A stretch of 64,000 nucleotides of DNA from an uncultured Eubacterium sp. GTDB taxonomy: Bacteria > Bacillota > Clostridia > Oscillospirales > Acutalibacteraceae. The stretch is taken from NCBI RefSeq assembly GCF_945980375.1, contig NZ_CAMFQO010000004.1:26559-90558 (forward strand), in the 5' to 3' direction. Below the pieces are notes generated by a model. That model saw only the letters and a program-made list of their open reading frames with translations, ran no database searches and was not told the origin of the DNA. Positions 1 to 7,710 of this stretch are shown piece by piece; positions within the stretch are counted from its first letter, which is position 1, and each line of letters begins with the position of its first letter. Both the position numbers and the translations under genes were made by a program.

Positions 1-1713
1 CTTTGCCTTATCAAGCTCCCTTGCCTTAAGGACCTCGATTTTGTCCTTTTCAGACTGTGCCCTTGACGCCATTTTTTTTGCAAGCTCGGTTGCCTTTTCG
101 GCGGCAAGCTTTTCATTTTCAAGCTCAAGACGGGTTGCCTCAAGCTTATCAAGAATAGCCTCAAAGTCACGATTATCAGAGCCTACAATCTCTCTTGCTC
201 TGTTTACAACATCCTCCTCAATGCCTATATGAAGCGATATTGCAAAAGCATTTGACCTGCCCGGAACACCTATCAGCAGTTTGTAGGTGGGTGATAGGGT
301 GTTTACATCAAATTCACAGCAGCCGTTGATGACACCGTCTGTATCAAGTGCGTATGCCTTTAACTCTGCATAGTGAGTTGTGGAGCATATTTTTGCACCC
401 TTTTCCCTAAGGCGTTCTATAATTGCAACGGCAAGTGCCGCACCCTCGGTTGGGTCTGTGCCGGCACCGAGCTCGTCAATCAAAACAAGTGAGCTGTCAT
501 CTGCAACCTTCAAAATGTTTGCCACATTTGTTATGTGTGACGAAAAGGTTGATAGGCTTTGCTGAATGCTTTGCTCATCACCTATATCAACCAAAATCTT
601 ATCAAACACAGATATTCGACTTGATTGGTACGCAGGTATAAGCATACCGCACATAGTCATAAGAGTAAGCAGACCAACAGTTTTGATTGATACTGTTTTA
701 CCGCCTGTGTTTGGACCTGTTATAACAAGAGTGTCGTATTTTTCACCAAGCGAAATATCAATAGGCACCACCTTATCTTTGTCTATAAGCGGATGCCTTG
801 CCTGCTTCAAATCAATAATTCCGTCTGTGTTTATTATAGGCTTAACAGCCTTCATTTTATTTGCAAGATGAGCCTTTGCAAAAATCAAGTTAAGTTCAAC
901 CGCCGATTCGTAGCTGTTCTTAATGCTCTCGCCGAAATTGCCTGCCTCAACAGACAGCTCGTACAGGATACGGTTTATTTCCTCTCGTTCCTGTCCCTTG
1001 AGCACCTTAATATCATTGTTTGCCTCCACAACGGAAATAGGCTCAATAAAAACAGTTGCGCCTGATGATGAGGTATCGTGAACAAGTCCCTGCACATCAC
1101 CTCTGTGCTCTGCCTTAACGGGAACAACAAATCTGCCGTCACGCTGGGTAACTATTGCCTCCTGCAAAAATTTTGTATAATGTGCAGAATGAATCATAGA
1201 ATCAAGCTTTTCGCGAATAGATGCGGATTTAGCCCTGATTTTTCTTCTTATTTCATAAAGCGTGTCGGATGCCTTGTCGGCAATTTCATCCTCACTGACA
1301 ATGCAGGTAAAAATTCTGTCCTCAAGATATTTGTTAACGGTTATGCTTTCAAACAAAAAGCTCAGTGAGGTTTTAACTCCACTGCAATGGCCGTACCATT
1401 CCTGCAAAATTCGCATGGAACGCAGAGTTGAGCCGATATTAAGAAGCTCTCTTGTATTAAGCTCACCACCGGCTGCGGCACGTGCAAGCGGGCCGTTAAC
1501 ATTATATAAGCCTCCAAACGACGGAGCACCAAAGCGAGCAAGAAGTGAGTAAGCATCCTCGGTTTGATTTATCATATTGCAAACCGTAATAAAGTCAGAG
1601 GACGGCCTAATCTGCAAAGCACGCTCGGCGGCATCGTCACAGGAGGTTTCATTTTTTAGCATTTCAAGAACCTTATCAAGCTCTAATGTTTCAAAATTCT
1701 TTTCCATAATCAT
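1..1713 (-). CDS. mutS2: Endonuclease MutS2 (partial, C-terminus beyond window)
   Basis: This gene encodes MutS2, the MutS paralogue without the mismatch-binding domain. The family acts on branched DNA and, in Bacillus, on collided ribosomes. 571 codons are present. A Walker A motif (TGPNTGGKT) lies near residue 332 and a Walker B region (DELGAGTDPTEGAAL) near residue 415, both preceded by the helical core/lever region. A charged coiled-coil clamp starts near residue 520 and runs off the window edge, so the C-terminal Smr nuclease domain is outside the window. The ATG at 1713 overlaps the recO stop (TAATG), which suggests coupled translation. A second ATG at 1707 is possible, and neither has a strong ribosome-binding site. 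This is the last visible gene of the operon that starts at 5774. Confidence 0.95.
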   Translation of the reverse strand, partial: MIMEKNFETLELDKVLEMLKNETSCDDAAERALQIRPSSDFITVCNMINQTEDAYSLLARFGAPSFGGLYNVNGPLARAAAGGELNTRELLNIGSTLRSMRILQEWYGHCSGVKTSLSFLFESITVNKYLEDRIFTCIVSEDEIADKASDTLYEIRRKIRAKSASIREKLDSMIHSAHYTKFLQEAIVTQRDGRFVVPVKAEHRGDVQGLVHDTSSSGATVFIEPISVVEANNDIKVLKGQEREEINRILYELSVEAGNFGESIKNSYESAVELNLIFAKAHLANKMKAVKPIINTDGIIDLKQARHPLIDKDKVVPIDISLGEKYDTLVITGPNTGGKTVSIKTVGLLTLMTMCGMLIPAYQSSRISVFDKILVDIGDEQSIQQSLSTFSSHITNVANILKVADDSSLVLIDELGAGTDPTEGAALAVAIIERLREKGAKICSTTHYAELKAYALDTDGVINGCCEFDVNTLSPTYKLLIGVPGRSNAFAISLHIGIEEDVVNRAREIVGSDNRDFEAILDKLEATRLELENEKLAAEKATELAKKMASRAQSEKDKIEVLKARELDKAK

Positions 1714-2447
1714 TAAGTAATTGATTTATAAAATTCTAATGTTGTAAGCCTTCCGTCAATTCTGGAAAGCAAGTATTTTTCTGTTATTCTGCAAAGTGTT
1801 GACATATTTTCATCGCTGAGCGCAAACGAAAACACCTTGCCCATATCGGCAAGACAAATATAGCGCATGGCACTGACAACTGCAAGCGGAAGCTCAACTG
1901 CGTTGTTTCGGTAGCAATCCTTACAGTAAACACATCCCTCCTCAATGTCAAGGTACATTATATCGCTTTCATATGTACCGCAACGGTAGCAGGCGGTTAA
2001 ATCAGGCATATAGCCGCCGAGGGTGAGCATACGAAGCTCCACGGTTGCTTTGATTTGGCTATGGCTTTTTTTACCCTGACAAAGCAAATACAACGAATTA
2101 AGCATCAGCCTTAGCATACTCGGTGACGGATGCTCCTCCTCGCCGAGAAATATACAAAGCTGTGCAAAATACTGTGCAAGCGAAAGGGTTTCAATATCTC
2201 TGCGCAAATCAAAAAAAACCTCAATAGCCGTTGCATTATCAATAACAAAGGCATCCTTGCTTCTGTAAAGAGAAAGCTCGCTGTATGCAAAAAGAGAGGT
2301 TGCAGACAGATTTTGACTTTTGATAGTCTTTGCTCGTCTTACAAAAGCCTTTATTAATCCAAAATCCTCGGTAAGAGCAGTAACAAGCTTATCACTCTCC
2401 CCTACTGTCTGTTCCCTGATTATAAGTCCCTTTGTCTTTGTCTGCAT
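1713..2447 (-). CDS. recO: DNA repair protein RecO
   Basis: RecO anneals single strands and loads RecA with RecF/RecR in recombinational repair. The 244-residue product has the N-terminal OB-fold start (TKGLIIREQTVGESDKLV) and a C-terminal zinc-finger region with CYRC and CVYCKDC cysteine pairs near residues 150-175. ATG 2447 is chosen because it gives the usual family N-terminus. A TTG at 2459 in the same frame is less likely. The start lies inside the yqzL gene, about 55 nt of overlap, and the stop overlaps the mutS2 start. The neighbourhood era-yqzL-recO is the common Firmicute arrangement. Confidence 0.95.
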   Translation of the reverse strand: MQTKTKGLIIREQTVGESDKLVTALTEDFGLIKAFVRRAKTIKSQNLSATSLFAYSELSLYRSKDAFVIDNATAIEVFFDLRRDIETLSLAQYFAQLCIFLGEEEHPSPSMLRLMLNSLYLLCQGKKSHSQIKATVELRMLTLGGYMPDLTACYRCGTYESDIMYLDIEEGCVYCKDCYRNNAVELPLAVVSAMRYICLADMGKVFSFALSDENMSTLCRITEKYLLSRIDGRLTTLEFYKSIT

Positions 2448-2544
2448 CAGTCTGCACAACCTCGTTTTGTTTTTCGTTTTGTTTATATTTCAAATAATCC
2501 GCAACGCTTCCGGAGGCAACAAAATTTTGCCATAAATCATTCAT
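2392..2544 (-). CDS. yqzL: YqzL-like small protein
   Basis: This 50-residue ORF between era and recO begins MNDLWQNFVASGSVADYLKY. That matches the YqzL family pattern of an aromatic-rich start followed by a 'tGSv..YL.YK' motif. YqzL is a small Firmicute protein of unknown function found at exactly this position. The ATG at 2544 is preceded by GGTGGTG at good spacing. The charged C-terminal half (residues 22-50) overlaps the recO start by about 55 nt, so the two may be translationally coupled. The N-terminal match and synteny are seen directly; the role is unknown. Confidence 0.8.
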   Translation of the reverse strand: MNDLWQNFVASGSVADYLKYKQNEKQNEVVQTDADKDKGTYNQGTDSRGE

Positions 2545-2600
2545 TTCAAGCACCACCGTTAATATTCTATCCTATGGTAGTTGCTATGATTTGTGCCAAA

Positions 2601-3488
2601 TTAATCCAAGCCGAAATTATGAATTAAGCCCTCGCGATTTCGCCAATCCTCCTTTACCTTTACCCAGGTTTGAAGATTGACCTTTATTCCGAAAAATGCC
2701 TCTAAATCCTGACGGGCATAGGTCGATATTTTTTTGAGCATTGCACCTTTTTTACCGATAACCATACCCTTATGGCTTTCTCGCTCGCAATAAATTATTG
2801 CTTCTATGTCAAGAATATCCTTATCGTCACGCTCTCGCATTTTTTCAATAGATACTGCAATGCCGTGAGGAATTTCCTTATCCATAAGTCTTAATATTTT
2901 TTCTCTGATAATCTCTGCGGCAAGCACTCTTTCAGGCTGATCGGTAAGAGTATCGTCAGGGAAAAAGTGAGGTGACTCAAATGCAAGACGTTTCATTTCG
3001 TCAACAAGCTCGTTGATATGCTCGCCGTTTGATGCACAAACAGGAACAACCGCCTCAAAATCAAAAAGCTCACTGAGCTGAACTATTCTTGCAAGAAGCT
3101 CCTCCTTATCCTTTATCATATCAATTTTATTGATAGCAAGAATTACGGGTACCTTAAGCTTTTTGAATTTTTCAAGAAGCTCATATTCTCCCTTTTTTAT
3201 GTCGCCCTTTGCCTCCACAACAAAAAGGCAGGCATCAACACCGCCTATGGAATCACCGACAGCCTGATTCATTTTTTCGCCAAGCTTATTGTGAGGCTTA
3301 TGATAGCCGGGAGTGTCGGTAAAAACAAGCTGTGTTTCGCCCTCGGTGAGAACACCCATAATCTTTGTACGGGTGGTTTGAGGCTTTGAGGAAACGATAG
3401 CAATCTTTGTACCCAAAACCCTGTTAAGTATTGATGATTTGCCGACATTAGGGCAACCTACTATTGCAATAAATGCAGTTTTTGTCAT
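2601..3488 (-). CDS. era: GTPase Era
   Basis: Era is an essential GTPase that binds the 3' end of 16S rRNA and assists 30S assembly. The 295-residue product has G1 GCPNVGKS (residues 11-18), G3 DTPG near 59, G4 NKID near 119 and a C-terminal KH domain with GKKGAMLKKI near 240. Length is normal for the family. The ATG at 3488 has GGGAGAA upstream, formed by the last codons of ybeY, whose stop is 3 nt away. Its neighbours ybeY and phoH also serve 30S maturation, which makes this a ribosome-assembly operon. Confidence 0.97.
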   Translation of the reverse strand: MTKTAFIAIVGCPNVGKSSILNRVLGTKIAIVSSKPQTTRTKIMGVLTEGETQLVFTDTPGYHKPHNKLGEKMNQAVGDSIGGVDACLFVVEAKGDIKKGEYELLEKFKKLKVPVILAINKIDMIKDKEELLARIVQLSELFDFEAVVPVCASNGEHINELVDEMKRLAFESPHFFPDDTLTDQPERVLAAEIIREKILRLMDKEIPHGIAVSIEKMRERDDKDILDIEAIIYCERESHKGMVIGKKGAMLKKISTYARQDLEAFFGIKVNLQTWVKVKEDWRNREGLIHNFGLD

Positions 3489-3491
3489 TAA

Positions 3492-3992
3492 TTATTCTCC
3501 CATATAATAGCTGTTATCACGCTTAAGACCGATTTTTGTGAGCACCTCTTCTTCCTTCTCACGCATATGAACCTGCTCGATTCCGCCGTTTTCATGGTCG
3601 TAGCCCAAAAGATGAAGCATAGAGTGAACGGTTAAAAATCCGATTTCTCTTTGCAGTGAATGGTTATATGCCTTTGCCTGCTCCATTGCCTTGGGTACGC
3701 TGATAACAATATCACCCAAAAGCTTTGCACCGGTGTTCATATTTGTATCGTACACACCGTTTTCGCCGAGAGGAAATGAGAGCACATCTGTTTCTCGGTC
3801 AACGTTTCTGTACGCCTTGTTCAGCTCGTGAATACGTTGATTATCAACAAAGCAAACGCTAACCTCTGCGTCATCTCCAAAATGTTCCTCCTGCAGTACA
3901 GCAGTGCAGCAACGACGGATAAGGAGTCTTATTCCTCTTGGAACGTCAATCTCCTTTTGCTCATCGGAGATTATAACCTTAACCTTGTTCAT
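3492..3992 (-). CDS. ybeY: Endoribonuclease YbeY
   Basis: YbeY is a zinc-dependent endoribonuclease involved in 16S rRNA 3'-end maturation and ribosome quality control. The metal site HSMLHLLGYDH (H-x3-H-x5-H) lies near residue 130 of 166, as expected. The ATG at 3992 overlaps the phoH stop (TGATG) and has AGGAG about 11 nt upstream. A GTG one codon earlier (3995) is an alternative start. The order phoH-ybeY-era is a classic operon. Confidence 0.96.
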   Translation of the reverse strand: MNKVKVIISDEQKEIDVPRGIRLLIRRCCTAVLQEEHFGDDAEVSVCFVDNQRIHELNKAYRNVDRETDVLSFPLGENGVYDTNMNTGAKLLGDIVISVPKAMEQAKAYNHSLQREIGFLTVHSMLHLLGYDHENGGIEQVHMREKEEEVLTKIGLKRDNSYYMGE

Positions 3993-4978
3993 CACTTTTC
4001 TTCTCCTTTTCTTTTCCTCGCAAGTTGTTTTTCATCATACCTTTCGTATGCCTTGATGATGTCCTGTACAAGTCTGTGGCGAACAACATCCTTTTGTGAA
4101 AACTTAATGATTTCGATATCATCAACATCCTTAAGTATATTCAAAACAGTTTTTAATCCTGACTTTTTTCCGTCAGGCAAATCAATCTGGGTAATATCAC
4201 CGGTAACAACCATCTTTGACCTAAAGCCAAGACGGGTTAAAAACATCTTCATTTGCTCCGGTGTTGTGTTTTGAGCCTCGTCAAGAATAATAAAGCTATC
4301 GTCGAGGGTTCTGCCTCTCATATAAGCAAGCGGAGCAACCTCAATTGCTCCCCGCTCCTGATAGTTTTGAAAATTCTCGGCGCCGAGCATATCAAACAAT
4401 GCGTCATACAGTGGGCGTAAATAAGGGTCAACCTTGCTTTGCAAATCGCCCGGCAAAAAGCCAAGCTTTTCCCCTGCCTCAACAGCAGGACGGGTTAGGA
4501 TAATTCGGTTGACCTGCTTTGCCCTAAATGCAGTAACGGCCATTGCTACCGCAAGGTAGGTTTTGCCGGTGCCGGCAGGACCTACGCCAAAGGTAATTGT
4601 ATGCTCGTCAATAGCCTGAGTGTACTTTTTTTGACCGAGGGTCTTTGGCTTTACCGGTCTGCCCTTTGCGGTTATGCAAATTGAATCATTAGTCATAGAG
4701 GACAGCTTATCCTCGTTGCCCTCGTTAACAAGCGACAGCACATAACGAACATTTTGGTCGGTAAGAGCTTCGCCCTTATTTATAAGCACAAGCAACGAAT
4801 TAATAGCTCTGACGGCACGCGCAACCGCCTCTGCCTCACCCATAATTTTTAGGTCGGAGCCACGCGACACTATGCTCACTCCATACTCCCTTTCTATCAT
4901 ACGGATGTTTTCGTCAAACGAGCCAAACAGCGAAACCGCTGCCTCCATTGCCTCAATTGTTATTATTTGTTCTGTCAT
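3992..4978 (-). CDS. phoH: PhoH-like ATPase/RNA helicase-type protein
   Basis: The 328-residue product has an N-terminal KH-like segment (residues 1-70) and a P-loop ATPase domain. The Walker A motif is GPAGTGKT near residue 135 and Walker B is FIILDEAQN near 230, followed by a TGD motif. PhoH proteins are predicted RNA-acting ATPases usually co-transcribed with ybeY. The ATG at 4978 has GGCGGAGA upstream. The first 26 nt overlap the end of the preceding CBS-domain gene, and the stop overlaps the ybeY start, so the three genes are tightly coupled. Confidence 0.93.
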   Translation of the reverse strand: MTEQIITIEAMEAAVSLFGSFDENIRMIEREYGVSIVSRGSDLKIMGEAEAVARAVRAINSLLVLINKGEALTDQNVRYVLSLVNEGNEDKLSSMTNDSICITAKGRPVKPKTLGQKKYTQAIDEHTITFGVGPAGTGKTYLAVAMAVTAFRAKQVNRIILTRPAVEAGEKLGFLPGDLQSKVDPYLRPLYDALFDMLGAENFQNYQERGAIEVAPLAYMRGRTLDDSFIILDEAQNTTPEQMKMFLTRLGFRSKMVVTGDITQIDLPDGKKSGLKTVLNILKDVDDIEIIKFSQKDVVRHRLVQDIIKAYERYDEKQLARKRKGEEK

Positions 4979-5774
4979 AAATCTCCGCCTTAACCGAATC
5001 TATTTTTCTTTCAGTAACCTCAAGCACGGAAAATTTCACTCCGCCGTACTCAACACTTTCGCCCTTACTTTGCTCGTTTGGTACAGTGCCCAAGCGATTG
5101 ATAACAAAGCCTGCAATAGTATTATAATCACCCTCGGGCAGTTTAATGCCAAGAGCCTCCTGAGCGTCCTCTATGTCACAGGCGCCGTCAAAGATATAAT
5201 TATTGTCATCGAGCTTTACCACCGACTGCTCCTCATCGTCGTATTCGTCCTCAATTTCGCCGACAAGCTCCTCAATAATATCCTCCATAGTGACAAGACC
5301 TGCCGTTCCGCCGTATTCATCAACAACAATAGCAAGCTGAATATGTGTTTCGGTCATTTGAGCAAAAAGCTTACCGCAAGGAATAGTTTCCGGAACAAAC
5401 AAAGGATTACGGATATAAGCATCTATTTTTTCCGTTTTGGGAATTTCCTCACCAACGAACTTGAGCAAATCCTTAACATAAACGATACCCTTGATATTGT
5501 CCAAGTCCTCCTCGAAAACGGGGATACGGGAATATCCCTCCTCGATTGCGAGCTTTACAATATCAATTATTTCCCCGGTAATCTCAACAGCAGCAATATC
5601 AGTCCTATGAGTCATAATGTCACCGACATTAGTGTCATCAAACTCAAACAGGTTATTGATAAAATCTCTGGTGGATTTTTTCAGCTCACCCTCGTCCTCG
5701 TCAACAAGCTGCTTTATTTCCTCCTCGGTTGAGCTTTCCTTCTTAAACAAATGTCTTAAACTGCCGATAGCCAT
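4953..5774 (-). CDS. CorC/HlyC-type CBS-domain protein without DUF21 domain
   Basis: The 273-residue soluble protein has a CBS pair and a C-terminal CorC_HlyC domain. The CBS region starts near 'VGDIMTHRTDIAAVE' (about residue 50), with 'GGTAGLVTMEDIIEELVGEI' in the second CBS near 160. The C-terminal domain starts near residue 195 (DGACDIEDAQEALG). The membrane DUF21/CNNM domain of full-length Mg2+/Co2+ exporters is absent, as in short CorC proteins. Function is probably regulatory or linked to divalent cations; that is inference. The ATG at 5774 has GGAGGT upstream. An in-frame TTG at 5798 would bury the ribosome-binding site. This is the first gene of the operon running to mutS2. Confidence 0.88.
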   Translation of the reverse strand: MAIGSLRHLFKKESSTEEEIKQLVDEDEGELKKSTRDFINNLFEFDDTNVGDIMTHRTDIAAVEITGEIIDIVKLAIEEGYSRIPVFEEDLDNIKGIVYVKDLLKFVGEEIPKTEKIDAYIRNPLFVPETIPCGKLFAQMTETHIQLAIVVDEYGGTAGLVTMEDIIEELVGEIEDEYDDEEQSVVKLDDNNYIFDGACDIEDAQEALGIKLPEGDYNTIAGFVINRLGTVPNEQSKGESVEYGGVKFSVLEVTERKIDSVKAEIYDRTNNNN

Positions 5775-5817
5775 GACGGCAAATACCTCCGATAACAAAT
5801 TTGTCTATCAAGTTATT

Positions 5818-5846
5818 ATTATAATATATAAATAATAATTTGTAAA
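5818..5846 (-). promoter_or_regulatory. Sigma-A promoter of the CorC-phoH-era-recO operon
   Basis: On the minus strand a -35 TTTACA (5841-5846), a 17-bp spacer and a perfect -10 TATAAT (5818-5823) lie upstream of the ATG at 5774. Confidence 0.75.
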
Positions 5847-5885
5847 GTGCAATCTAATATGTTATTATGTACAAGGTGATATACA

Positions 5886-6935
5886 ATGCTTGAACTGATA
5901 AACGAACAAAACATATGGGATAACCTTAAACAAAGCGACAAGCCGATAGTGCTTTACGGAATGGGCTTGGGTGCCGAAAAAATAATGGCAGAGCTTGAGC
6001 AACGCGGTATGAAGGCACACGATATTTTTGCAAGCGATGAGTTTGTAAGAGGTCACAGCTTTAAGGGATACAAGGTACTTAAATACAGCGAGGTTTGCAA
6101 AAAATACGATGATTTTAATGTTGTGCTTTGCTTTGCAAGCCACATAGACAGTGTTATCGAAAACATAAAAAAAATCAACAACGAGCATACAGTTTTTGCC
6201 CCTGATGTTCCGGTAGCAGGCGGAGGACTGTTTACCAACGAATACGTTGCCGAGCACGACAGCGAATTTGATTATGTATACAACAGGCTTGCCGATGAAG
6301 AAAGCAAAAGGGTGTACCTTGACATCATAAGATTTAAGGTGTCGGGAAAAATAGAATATCTGCTGTCGTCATTTTGCAATAAGGATGATGTTTACAACAA
6401 AATATTAAAGCTTTCGGACAACGAAAACATAATTGATCTCGGTGCATACGACGGTGACACGATAAGAGAATTTGTAAAATCAACAGGCGGAAAATACAGC
6501 CACATAACTGCACTTGAGCCTGATGCAAAAAGCTACAAAAAGCTGCTGAAAAACACAGACGGTATGCAAAATCTAACCACGTTAAATATGGGTGCCTGGA
6601 GCGAAAAGGATACTCTTATTTTCAGCGCCGACGCAGGACGAAACAGCAAGATGTCATCAAGCGGAACAAGTGTTAAGGTGACGGATATTGACAGCCTGAA
6701 TATCCCCGCAACGTTCATAAAAATGGACATTGAGGGCAGCGAAATGAGAGCGCTGAACGGTATGCAGGCTACCGTAAAAGGTCGACACCCGAAGCTGTAC
6801 ATCTGTGCGTACCACAGAAACGAGGATTTGTTTGCATTGCCGTTAAAGGTATGGGAGCTTGACGACAGCTACAAAATATACTTTAGGCACAGCAAATACA
6901 TACCGGCGTGGGAAAGCAATTTTTATTGCATATAA
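5886..6935 (+). CDS. FkbM-family SAM-dependent methyltransferase
   Basis: The 349-residue protein has two parts. Residues 1-120 form a Rossmann-like segment beginning with 'PIVLYGMGLGAEKI', resembling the nucleotide-binding N-terminus of sugar-modifying enzymes. Residues 175-330 form an FkbM-type methyltransferase domain with motif I 'IIDLGAYDGDT' and the signature 'FIKMDIEGSEMRAL'. FkbM enzymes O-methylate sugars and small molecules, so a role in decorating surface glycans is plausible but not shown. AAGGTGAT precedes the ATG. The gene stands alone, divergent from the CorC operon and ended by the hairpin at 6963-6993. Confidence 0.85.
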   Translation: MLELINEQNIWDNLKQSDKPIVLYGMGLGAEKIMAELEQRGMKAHDIFASDEFVRGHSFKGYKVLKYSEVCKKYDDFNVVLCFASHIDSVIENIKKINNEHTVFAPDVPVAGGGLFTNEYVAEHDSEFDYVYNRLADEESKRVYLDIIRFKVSGKIEYLLSSFCNKDDVYNKILKLSDNENIIDLGAYDGDTIREFVKSTGGKYSHITALEPDAKSYKKLLKNTDGMQNLTTLNMGAWSEKDTLIFSADAGRNSKMSSSGTSVKVTDIDSLNIPATFIKMDIEGSEMRALNGMQATVKGRHPKLYICAYHRNEDLFALPLKVWELDDSYKIYFRHSKYIPAWESNFYCI

Positions 6936-6962
6936 AAACATATTTCATAATACTGCATACAA

Positions 6963-6993
6963 AAAAGAGATTGGCAAAAAACCAATCTCTTTT
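6963..6993. terminator. Bidirectional intrinsic terminator
   Basis: A perfect 12-bp stem, AAAAGAGATTGG / CCAATCTCTTTT, has a 7-nt loop. T-rich tracts on both strands serve the converging genes at 6935 and 7010. Confidence 0.85.
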
Positions 6994-7009
6994 ATTTTGT
7001 GTATAAGAA

Positions 7010-7621
7010 TTATTCCTTGTCTTCCTTCTTTTCCTTGAGGAGAACGAACTTTTCCATCGGAAAGAGAACAACCATTTGGATGAAGCCTGCTGCCAAGCCT
7101 GCGATTGTTCTTGCAAGAGGCTGAAGCCAAGCCCAAGGAATCTTTGCCATAATGCCTACGAGCCAGCCCTGAAACCATGTTGAGAACAAGATAAGAGCAA
7201 TCATAAGTACAATATAGATAGCAAAATTGTACCATGGTGCATCTGACTTAAATGTTGTCTTCTTGTTCTGATAGAAGCCATAGATGTTTGCAATAAGGTT
7301 TGAAAGGAAGAATGGAAGCAGGTAACCCCATGTAACCACTCCGCCAACAACGTACTTTGCAATCTGCTCTGCGCCCTTTTGGGTTGTTGCATCAAAAATT
7401 ACATCCGGCTTAAAGATACCCTGAAGGAATACAGGCAATGTTGCTGTAACGCTGTCAAATACAAGCGGAAGCAGGTTTGCCAACACAAGCTGGATAATTG
7501 TAACCAAGCCTGATACTACAAGGAACTTTACAAGCTGCCAAACAGTTTTGATAAATGAACCCTTTTCCTCAGCGGCAGTATCAATGCCACCAAGACTAAA
7601 CTTTTTCTTTTCGTCTGCCAT
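7010..7621 (-). CDS. GtrA-like polytopic membrane protein
   Basis: The 203-residue protein has four predicted membrane helices (about residues 30-52, 88-112, 130-150 and 160-182). The segment 'FFLSNLIANIYGFYQNKKTTFKS' in the second half resembles the conserved 'N...NF..nr..tF' region of GtrA proteins. That family is implicated in moving lipid-linked sugars across the membrane. AAGGAG precedes the ATG at 7621, and the gene has its own promoter (7674-7702). Its location next to a glycosidase fits cell-envelope glycan work, but the substrate is unknown. The family assignment rests on motif resemblance only. Confidence 0.65.
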   Translation of the reverse strand: MADEKKKFSLGGIDTAAEEKGSFIKTVWQLVKFLVVSGLVTIIQLVLANLLPLVFDSVTATLPVFLQGIFKPDVIFDATTQKGAEQIAKYVVGGVVTWGYLLPFFLSNLIANIYGFYQNKKTTFKSDAPWYNFAIYIVLMIALILFSTWFQGWLVGIMAKIPWAWLQPLARTIAGLAAGFIQMVVLFPMEKFVLLKEKKEDKE

Positions 7622-7673
7622 AATTTACTCCTTAAAAACTACTTTTTATGTAAACAAAAAAATTTACGAAAAT

Positions 7674-7702
7674 ATTATAACAACTATTTTTTGCTAATGC
7701 AA
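7674..7702 (-). promoter_or_regulatory. Sigma-A promoter of the GtrA-like gene
   Basis: -35 TTGCAT (7697-7702), 17-bp spacer, -10 TATAAT (7674-7679) on the minus strand, 53 nt upstream of the ATG at 7621. Confidence 0.7.
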
Positions 7703-7710
7703 TACTTATT

